Shown: in pieces, positions 8,052 to 13,273 of the stretch
Position numbering within the stretch: the first letter of the stretch is position 1
Layout: each line of letters opens with the position of its first letter
Assembly (NCBI GenBank): GCA_023435945.1
Contig: JAEZLB010000085.1
Span: 1 to 13,273 of the forward strand
Length of the DNA: 13,273 nucleotides
Origin: Pseudomonadota bacterium
Lineage (GTDB): Bacteria > Pseudomonadota > Gammaproteobacteria > Burkholderiales > Burkholderiaceae_D
Direction: 5' to 3'
Position numbers and translations under genes: made by a program
The notes under the pieces: model-generated
Databases searched by the model: none
What the model saw: the letters and a program-made list of their open reading frames with translations, nothing else
What the model was told of the DNA's origin: nothing

Positions 8052-8494
8052 TTGCCTTGCTGCAGCGCGTCACGCAGGCGCAAGTTGTCGTGGAAGGGCA
8101 GGCAATTGGGGTGATTGGCACGGGCTTGATGGTGCTGGTTTGCGCGGAACGGGGGGACACGGAAAAGCAGGCGGACGCTTTGCTGGAAAAGCTGCTGAAT
8201 TACCGTGTTTTCGCTGACGAAGCAGGGAAGATGAATAAAAGTGTGCGTGATGTGGGAGGCGGCTTGCTGCTGGTGCCGCAATTTACGCTGGCCGCCGATA
8301 CCCGTTCTGGCACGCGCCCTTCCTTTACGCCAGCAGCGGCGCCGGAAACCGGGCGCCAACTGTTCGATTACTTCCTGCAAAATGCGCGAAGCAAGCATGA
8401 AGTGGTGGAAAGCGGCCAGTTTGGCGCTCACATGTCGGTTTCGCTAACTAATGACGGTCCCGTGACCTTCTGGCTGCAGGTATCGCCGAAGTAG
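8048..8494 (+). CDS. dtd: D-aminoacyl-tRNA deacylase
   Basis: Dtd hydrolyses D-aminoacyl-tRNAs such as D-Tyr-tRNA-Tyr, keeping D-amino acids out of proteins. I start it at TTG (8048), giving 148 residues beginning M-I-A-L-L-Q-R-V, the usual family N-terminus and length; there is no nearby in-frame ATG or GTG. The active-site motifs are QFTLAADT (78-85) and the cross-subunit NDGPVTF (135-141). The residue before QFTL is proline, where many homologues have serine. The TTG overlaps the tyrS stop in TTGA, so translation is probably coupled: the synthetase and the enzyme that corrects its D-amino acid errors are made together. Ribosome binding would rest on a weak GGATAA. Confidence 0.93.
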   Translation: MIALLQRVTQAQVVVEGQAIGVIGTGLMVLVCAERGDTEKQADALLEKLLNYRVFADEAGKMNKSVRDVGGGLLLVPQFTLAADTRSGTRPSFTPAAAPETGRQLFDYFLQNARSKHEVVESGQFGAHMSVSLTNDGPVTFWLQVSPK

Positions 8495-8591
8495 CACCGG
8501 TTCGAAAGAGTTTGATCTGCCTGGAGCGTGGCAGTGCCTTAAAAAGGTATTGTCTGCTTCATTCATGCCCTATTCATTAAAGGAGGCTGCG

Positions 8592-9260
8592 ATGCAGTTA
8601 TGGAGCGATTCATTCAAGAACGGGGATCCCATTCCCGTTGAATTTGCTTTTGGGGCAATGGATCCCAAAGCGCACGTAAGCTTGTCAGGCAATCGTAACC
8701 CGCCTCTGGCATGGGCTGATGTTCCTGCAGGAACGCAATCTTTTGCACTGATCTGTCACGATCCCGATGTTCCTTCTCAGGGCGATGATGTCAATCGCGA
8801 GGGACGGGAAGTGCCGGCCGATTTGCCGCGCGTGGATTTCTTCCATTGGGTGATGGTGGATTTGCCTGCCTCGACGCAATCGATCACGGCAGGGGAGTAC
8901 TCAGATGGTGTGACCGCACGTGGCAAGACAGGGCCGGAGATCGCCGATAAAGCGGCGCGTCATGGTTTGAATGACTATACCGTGTGGTTTGCCAGCAATG
9001 CCGACATGGGGGGCGATTATTTTGGTTATGACGGCCCCTGCCCGCCCTGGAACGATGCATTGCGTCATCGTTATGTTTTCACGTTGTATGCACTGGATAT
9101 TCCCAAAGTCGAGGTGGATGGGAAGTTCACCGGCCAGCAGGTGCGAGATGCGATTCGCGGTCACGTGCTGGCAGAGGCCAGTATCATGGGTACTTACACC
9201 TTAAATCCCCGGTTAGTGAAAGCTGTGGCAATTCTGCGCCAACGAGAAATGGATGACTGA
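8592..9260 (+). CDS. YbhB/YbcL family Raf kinase inhibitor-like (PEBP) protein
   Basis: The protein belongs to the phosphatidylethanolamine-binding family. The bacterial members bind small anions or ligands, and their physiological role is mostly unknown. The 222-residue product shows the family ligand-site motifs DPDVP (57-61), HW (85-86) and GYDGPCPPW (145-153). No signal peptide is seen, so it should be cytoplasmic. The start ATG at 8592 has a perfect AGGAGG (8581-8586) five bases upstream. An in-frame TTG at 8550 lacks support. It is longer than typical YbhB because of an insert rich in charged residues (about 62-82). Its end overlaps the next gene by 8 bases. Confidence 0.93.
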   Translation: MQLWSDSFKNGDPIPVEFAFGAMDPKAHVSLSGNRNPPLAWADVPAGTQSFALICHDPDVPSQGDDVNREGREVPADLPRVDFFHWVMVDLPASTQSITAGEYSDGVTARGKTGPEIADKAARHGLNDYTVWFASNADMGGDYFGYDGPCPPWNDALRHRYVFTLYALDIPKVEVDGKFTGQQVRDAIRGHVLAEASIMGTYTLNPRLVKAVAILRQREMDD

Positions 9261-9897
9261 AATATTATTGATTCGCCATGGCGAAACAGATTGGAATGTC
9301 GAAAAGCGCCTGCAAGGACATATCGATATCGGTTTGAATGACAAAGGTCGCTGGCAGGCCGACGCTTTAGGTAACGCATTGGCAAATGAAGTGCTGCATG
9401 CCGTCTATGCCAGCGACTTGCAGCGTGCCTTGCTGACTGCGCAGGCCATTGCATCCGCACAGGGCTTGACGGTACGGACGGAGCAATTGTTGCGCGAACG
9501 TTGTTATGGCGCACTCGAAGGCATGAGTTACCAGGAAATCAGCGAAGCATACCCTGATATTTATGTGGCTTGGCGCAGCCGTGACATCCACGCGCGGTTT
9601 CCTCCCGGCGACAGCCCGGCGGAGACGCTTGCTGAATTCTCCGGGCGAGTGGTCAATGCAGTAGTGGCTATTGCCGATAAACACCCGGAGCAGAAAATCG
9701 CAGTCGTCACCCATGGCGGCGTGCTGGATTGTCTCTATCGTGCCGCTGCTGGCAAGAGTCTGACCGTGAAGCGCGATTTCGACATCGTTAATGCCGGCAT
9801 TAACCGGCTGACCTGGGATGGCCAGTCCCTGGCAATTGCACAGTGGGGCGATGTCGCGCATCTGGCTGAAGCGGCACTGGATGAGACAGACCGTTAA
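9253..9897 (+). CDS. histidine phosphatase family protein (phosphoglycerate mutase-like)
   Basis: This is a predicted phosphatase that works through a phosphohistidine. The 214-residue protein has the RHGET motif (8-12) with the nucleophile His9, a likely acid Glu82 in LRERCYGALEG, and the second active-site histidine in THGG (His154). The branch is the small cofactor-independent one that includes GpmB- and CobC-like enzymes. The substrate cannot be read from the sequence, and no cobalamin genes are near to support CobC. Its ATG lies inside the 3' end of the PEBP gene (8-base overlap), so it is translated by coupling. No terminator is evident after it. Confidence 0.93.
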   Translation: MTEILLIRHGETDWNVEKRLQGHIDIGLNDKGRWQADALGNALANEVLHAVYASDLQRALLTAQAIASAQGLTVRTEQLLRERCYGALEGMSYQEISEAYPDIYVAWRSRDIHARFPPGDSPAETLAEFSGRVVNAVVAIADKHPEQKIAVVTHGGVLDCLYRAAAGKSLTVKRDFDIVNAGINRLTWDGQSLAIAQWGDVAHLAEAALDETDR

Positions 9898-9963
9898 GCA
9901 AAAGCGACAAAAGTAGGTCTGCCACGTTAATTGCCTAGCAGAAATGTAACGCTTCTTGTACGA

Positions 9964-9991
9964 TTGCCCAAGTCGTCAAGCGCATGATACT
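9964..9991 (+). promoter_or_regulatory. weak candidate promoter for the GGDEF gene
   Basis: TTGCCC (9964-9969) and GATACT (9986-9991) are 16 bases apart and each match four of six consensus positions. They lie in the 133-base gap before the GGDEF gene. The match is poor, so this is a guess. Confidence 0.25.
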
Positions 9992-10030
9992 CGCCTATGC
10001 TTGCGCCACTCCCGGACTTGGATACGCAGG

Positions 10031-11116
10031 ATGCCTACTACTTCTTTCCTCCCCGAAGTTAATGAGCTGCAGAATACGACACGCTACAGCGCAGCTGTGG
10101 CGGCTGAACGAGCAGTATTAGTGGCGGCATTGCAGTCGCTGCTTGCGATCCTGCCCCAACCCTATAGCGGACGTGAAAATATCAGGCTGCTGTGTCATAG
10201 CCTGTTACGTGCGACACCGCATCTGCGCTGTGTCTGGGTGGGATTCTCAAAGGGAAACGAAGACGCAGTCGAACCTTATGCGGCGGCAGGGAGCTCCCTG
10301 CCCGAAGCCGCTGACTGGCGTTTGCCGGCCCAGTGTTTTGAAGGCGAGGGGCCTTATACGCAGGCCGCGCCCATGCATCATCCGCGGGCGCTTGAGTTGT
10401 CGACCTTGTATTTTCCCTGGCGTGATAATCCTCGTGAATGTACCGCGAACTCTGCTCTGGCGCTGCCGCTGCGGTCCGGTAATCGAGGCCTGCATGGAAT
10501 GATCGTGTTGTATGCCGACACGCTGGATTATTTTTCCCGGGTCGGTGTCGATCTGTTCCAGTCTTTCGGGCACGTGGCTGAGTTGGCCTGGAAACAATCG
10601 AATCTGATGAGTCTGCTGAGCCAGAAAGCCCAGTTCGATCCATTAACCGGCCTGATGAGTCGCCGCCACATCACGCAAACGCTGGAAAAAGCCATGGTCG
10701 ATGCGTGGCGGGCAGGTCATCCCTTGTCTGTCCTGTTATGTCGGATTGACGACTTCAAACGGTTTAACGATTTATACGGCTGGATGGCTGCCGATGCCAT
10801 CGTCGCCGAGTTCGCCAAGGGCCTGGCCGCCCTGGTGCGACCGGGTGACAAGGGCGGGCGCTGGGCCGGCGTGGAATTCCTTTTCATTTTGCCGGCGACC
10901 TCCCTGCAGGAAGCGCGTTTATTGGCGTCCAGGGTGCGTGAACATTTTGCTGTTAATTCGGTGGACGTGAACAACTGGACTGTCCGACTGACCTTGTCGG
11001 TCGGGGTGGCCGAATATGCAGCTCACATGACTACTTCAGAAGACCTGGTCACGCATGCCAATTTCGATATGCAAAATGACATGGACGAACTGCCCAACGC
11101 ACTGAATTACCTGTAA
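10031..11116 (+). CDS. GAF + degenerate GGDEF domain protein, likely c-di-GMP receptor
   Basis: The 361-residue protein has a GAF-like sensory domain (about 30-190) and a GGDEF domain (about 200-360), with no membrane segment or signal peptide. GGDEF landmarks DPLTGLMSRR (203-212) and DDFKRFNDLYG (240-250) are present, but the catalytic signature reads A-G-V-E-F (279-283) instead of GGDEF or GGEEF. The usual GHxxGD after FKxxND is GWMAAD, and the C-terminal ALYxAK-type motif is lost. The inhibitory-site motif RxxD is intact (Arg270-Asp273), five residues before the signature as in active cyclases. This suggests it binds c-di-GMP rather than makes it, as known for degenerate proteins such as PelD. 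The start is ATG 10031; a TTG 75 bases earlier is unsupported. The ligand and partner are unknown. Confidence 0.88.
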   Translation: MPTTSFLPEVNELQNTTRYSAAVAAERAVLVAALQSLLAILPQPYSGRENIRLLCHSLLRATPHLRCVWVGFSKGNEDAVEPYAAAGSSLPEAADWRLPAQCFEGEGPYTQAAPMHHPRALELSTLYFPWRDNPRECTANSALALPLRSGNRGLHGMIVLYADTLDYFSRVGVDLFQSFGHVAELAWKQSNLMSLLSQKAQFDPLTGLMSRRHITQTLEKAMVDAWRAGHPLSVLLCRIDDFKRFNDLYGWMAADAIVAEFAKGLAALVRPGDKGGRWAGVEFLFILPATSLQEARLLASRVREHFAVNSVDVNNWTVRLTLSVGVAEYAAHMTTSEDLVTHANFDMQNDMDELPNALNYL

Positions 11117-11259
11117 TTCCTTCAAAATTGGCTGCCTGAAGGTGAAAATCAGCCTTTGCTTCCCTCCGTTAATTTTTAAAGTTTTTATTTCTTTCCACTA
11201 GGGCGTGCCCGCTATCTGGCGATAAAATAGGCAGCTTTCCAGTTTTCCAGCCATTTACC

Positions 11260-12276
11260 GTGAACATCGGTCCGTATTCCTTGCGGAACAATGTGTTTGT
11301 CGCTCCCATGGCGGGCGTGACAGACCGACCATTTCGCCAGCTCTGCAAAGCGCTCGGCGCGGGTTATGCCGTGTCGGAGATGGCGGCCTCGAATCCGAAA
11401 TTGTGGGCCAGCGAAAAAACTGCGCGCCGGACCAACCATGATGGAGAGATGGAGCCCAAGGCCGTGCAGATCGCAGGTTCCGACCCGTCCATGCTGGCGG
11501 AATGTGCAAAATTTAATGTCGAACGCGGTGCGCAGATTATCGACATCAACATGGGCTGCCCGGTCAAGAAAGTCTGCAATACCTGGTGCGGGTCAGCGTT
11601 GTTGCAGGATGAGGCGATGGTTGGACGCATACTGGATGCGGTGGTGAAGGCAGTTGAGGTGCCTGTCACGCTGAAGTTTCGCACCGGCTGGAACAGGCAG
11701 AACAAGAATGCGCTGAATATTGCGCGTATTGCGCAGTCTGCAGGTATTGCCATGCTGACCTTGCATGGGCGCACGCGCGCCGATGGTTATAGCGGTGAGG
11801 CGGAATACGAAACGATTGCTGCAGTGAAAGCGGCAGTGGGGATTCCCGTGGTGGCTAATGGCGATATCGCGACGCCGCAAAAAGCAGAAGCTGTGCTGAA
11901 AATGACTGGCGCCGATGCCGTCATGATAGGGCGCGCCGCACAAGGGCGGCCTTGGATATTCCGGGAAGTTGATCATTTCCTGCGTACCGGCGAAACCCTG
12001 CCGCCACCAAGGGTTGAAGAAGTGAAGCTCCTGATGGACGAGCATTTGCGTGCGCACTATGCCTTTTATGGCGAGTACCTTGGCGTACGTACCGCGCGCA
12101 AGCATATCGGCTGGTATATGCGCGACTTGCCGGAGGGAGAGGCGTTTCGCCAGCGCATGAATCGGCTGGAAAGCTGCGAGGCGCAATTGGCAGCGGTCCA
12201 GGAGTTCCTGGATTCTCAGCTTTTGCTGGGAGAGCGATTACAGTACGCCGAGGAAGAAGGCAGGCTCGCAGCCTGA
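11260..12276 (+). CDS. dusB: tRNA-dihydrouridine synthase B
   Basis: DusB is an FMN- and NADPH-dependent enzyme that reduces uridine to dihydrouridine in the tRNA D-loop. The 338-residue protein starts at GTG (11260), giving the usual N-terminus MNIGPYSLRN followed by the FMN-site APMAGVTDRPFR (15-26). The catalytic cysteine is Cys100 in MGCP, and flavin contacts include LHGRTR (168-173), VANGDI (198-203) and GADAVMIGRAAQG (217-229). No good ribosome binding site precedes the start. TAAAAT (11223-11228) is a possible -10. It lies 55 bases upstream of fis, the same pairing as the E. coli dusB-fis operon, where dusB translation affects fis expression. Confidence 0.96.
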   Translation: MNIGPYSLRNNVFVAPMAGVTDRPFRQLCKALGAGYAVSEMAASNPKLWASEKTARRTNHDGEMEPKAVQIAGSDPSMLAECAKFNVERGAQIIDINMGCPVKKVCNTWCGSALLQDEAMVGRILDAVVKAVEVPVTLKFRTGWNRQNKNALNIARIAQSAGIAMLTLHGRTRADGYSGEAEYETIAAVKAAVGIPVVANGDIATPQKAEAVLKMTGADAVMIGRAAQGRPWIFREVDHFLRTGETLPPPRVEEVKLLMDEHLRAHYAFYGEYLGVRTARKHIGWYMRDLPEGEAFRQRMNRLESCEAQLAAVQEFLDSQLLLGERLQYAEEEGRLAA

Positions 12277-12331
12277 AAAATTGGTAGTACAAATATAAAA
12301 GCAATCAAAACGATCGGGATGGGTTGGTGAA

Positions 12332-12565
12332 ATGAGCAAAGACAACATACAAGATGTCATCAGGAAGAGCCTGGACAAATATTTTCGCGATCTGGGAGAA
12401 CAGGTGCCCACCAGTCTGTATGACATGGTGATCCTGACGGTAGAGCGCCCGTTGCTGGAATCGGTCATGGCGCGTGCCAATGACAATCAGTCGCTGGCTG
12501 CTGAAATATTAGGCATCAATCGAAATACCTTGCGAAAAAAACTGCAGCAGCACGGTTTACTGTAA
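12332..12565 (+). CDS. fis: DNA-binding protein Fis (short form)
   Basis: Fis is a dimeric nucleoid protein that bends DNA and regulates rRNA and many other promoters. The 77-residue product matches the core of E. coli Fis: the dimer helices (LYDMVILTVERPLLESVM, 29-46) and the C-terminal helix-turn-helix (QSLAAEILGINRNTLRKKL, 53-71). Compared with the 98-residue E. coli protein it lacks about 21 N-terminal residues, which form the mobile beta-hairpin needed to activate Hin-type invertases. Short Fis is, as far as I recall, usual in this group. GGTGA just upstream serves as the ribosome binding site. It is probably cotranscribed with dusB. Confidence 0.95.
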   Translation: MSKDNIQDVIRKSLDKYFRDLGEQVPTSLYDMVILTVERPLLESVMARANDNQSLAAEILGINRNTLRKKLQQHGLL

Positions 12566-12579
12566 GGGGTAAAAAAACT

Positions 12580-12636
12580 GGAAGTGGGAGGGCGATAAGC
12601 TAAGGGCGAGGCAAAGCACCACTTCCTTAGCTTATC
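12580..12636 (+). promoter_or_regulatory. structured fis-purH leader: two competing stems
   Basis: Between fis and purH, GATAAGCTAAGG (12594-12605) pairs perfectly with CCTTAGCTTATC (12625-12636), a 12-bp stem with a 19-base loop. In addition GGAAGTGG (12580-12587) pairs with CCACTTCC (12619-12626). The second stem uses part of the loop and the first two bases of the other stem's 3' arm, so the two cross: they either exclude each other or, trimmed by two pairs, form a pseudoknot. No T tract follows, so it is not a classic terminator. The purH ribosome binding site (AGGAA, 12641-12645) begins five bases later. Confidence 0.65.
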
Positions 12637-12653
12637 CATTAGGAATTTTCATC

Positions 12654-13273
12654 ATGATCAAACAAGCCCTTATTTCCGTCTCCGACAAAACCGGTGTGCT
12701 GGAATTTGCACGTGAATTGCATGCAATGCAGGTGCGCATACTTTCAACCGGAGGCACGGCCAAGCTGTTGGCAGACAATGGCATTCCTGTAACGGAAGTG
12801 GCCGACTACACCGGCTTCCCGGAAATGCTGGATGGCCGGGTCAAGACCCTGCATCCGAAAATCCATGGCGGCATCCTGGCGCGCCGCGATTTTCCCGAGC
12901 ATCGGGCAGCCCTGCAGCAGCATGATATTCCTACCATCGACATGGTGGTGGTGAACCTGTATCCGTTCCAGCAAACCGTGGCCAAGGATGAGTGCTCGCT
13001 GGAAGATGCGATTGAAAACATCGACATCGGCGGCCCTGCGATGTTGCGCTCTTCCGCCAAGAATCACAAGGATGTTGTGGTGATCTGCGACCCCAGCGAT
13101 TACACCCGTGTGCTGGGTGAGATGAAGGCGGCGCAGGGCGAAGTCAGCTACGAAACCCGTTTTGCACTGGCGATGAAAGTATTCGCGCATACCGCGCAAT
13201 ACGATGGAGCCATCACCAATTACTTCACCTCGTTGGGTGCGGACAAGCAGCATGCAACACGCAGTGCTTATCC
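12654..13273 (+). CDS. purH: bifunctional IMP cyclohydrolase / AICAR formyltransferase (5' part)
   Basis: PurH carries out the last two steps of IMP synthesis: formylation of AICAR and ring closure. The window contains only the first 206 codons of a protein usually about 520 residues long, so the gene runs off the end. What is visible is the N-terminal MGS-like cyclohydrolase domain, with ISVSDKTGV (7-15), [11 protein letters not shown] (29-39), the conserved [18 protein letters not shown] segment and [14 protein letters not shown]. The formyltransferase domain lies beyond the end. The ATG follows AGGAA at a proper distance and is preceded by the structured leader described separately. No break or frameshift is seen in the part present. 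Confidence 0.96.
   Translation, partial: MIKQALISVSDKTGVLEFARELHAMQVRILSTGGTAKLLADNGIPVTEVADYTGFPEMLDGRVKTLHPKIHGGILARRDFPEHRAALQQHDIPTIDMVVVNLYPFQQTVAKDECSLEDAIENIDIGGPAMLRSSAKNHKDVVVICDPSDYTRVLGEMKAAQGEVSYETRFALAMKVFAHTAQYDGAITNYFTSLGADKQHATRSAY

Noticed and set aside
9956..10030. A TTG start giving the GGDEF protein 25 more residues.
   Set aside because: There is no ribosome binding site, and the extra residues are Arg- and Cys-rich without family character; the ATG at 10031 is simpler.
11119..11142. A hairpin (CCTTCA/TGAAGG) after the GGDEF gene as a terminator.
   Set aside because: The stem is only 6 bp with low GC and no T tract follows.
12580..12653. A ZTP (pfl) riboswitch upstream of purH.
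   Set aside because: The conserved sequence blocks of that riboswitch, as I remember them, are not present.

Overview
The window is ordinary core chromosome from a betaproteobacterium, most likely Burkholderiales (an Oxalobacteraceae-like genome is my best guess). This rests on the gene order rplM-rpsI-argC-(membrane coiled-coil protein)-bactofilin-erpA, then anmK and an M23 peptidase on the opposite strand, then tyrS-dtd and dusB-fis-purH, and on the TyrS, Dtd and DusB sequences. Base composition is moderate (mid-50s % G+C by eye) and even across genes. I see no tRNA, rRNA, CRISPR array, insertion sequence, phage gene or attachment site.

Layout: positions 1-94 are an uninterrupted run of C at the edge of the sequence, almost certainly an assembly or sequencing artefact. 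A strong sigma70 promoter (179-208) then drives the ribosomal protein operon rplM-rpsI, which ends at an intrinsic terminator (1169-1206). After a 273-base gap holding a perfect tandem 10-bp repeat comes argC (arginine biosynthesis), followed closely by a membrane-anchored coiled-coil protein and a bactofilin (cell envelope or cytoskeleton). erpA (iron-sulfur cluster delivery) has its own -10-like element. A two-way terminator separates erpA from the convergent anmK. anmK and an upstream M23 endopeptidase form a minus-strand pair for peptidoglycan remodelling and recycling.

A divergent promoter region (6654-6785) separates that pair from tyrS, which overlaps dtd: the charging enzyme and the proofreading enzyme for D-Tyr-tRNA are made together. 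A PEBP-family protein overlaps a histidine phosphatase. Then comes a GAF + GGDEF protein whose catalytic signature is destroyed but whose c-di-GMP inhibitory (RxxD) site is intact. The dusB-fis pair (tRNA dihydrouridine synthase and nucleoid protein) has the classic proteobacterial arrangement. The window ends inside purH (purine biosynthesis), whose leader carries a perfect 12-bp stem and a competing 8-bp stem.

Most of the window is well-understood housekeeping. The two places that go beyond routine annotation are the degenerate GGDEF protein, a candidate c-di-GMP receptor rather than a synthase, and the structured fis-purH leader. I found no convincing new multi-gene system.
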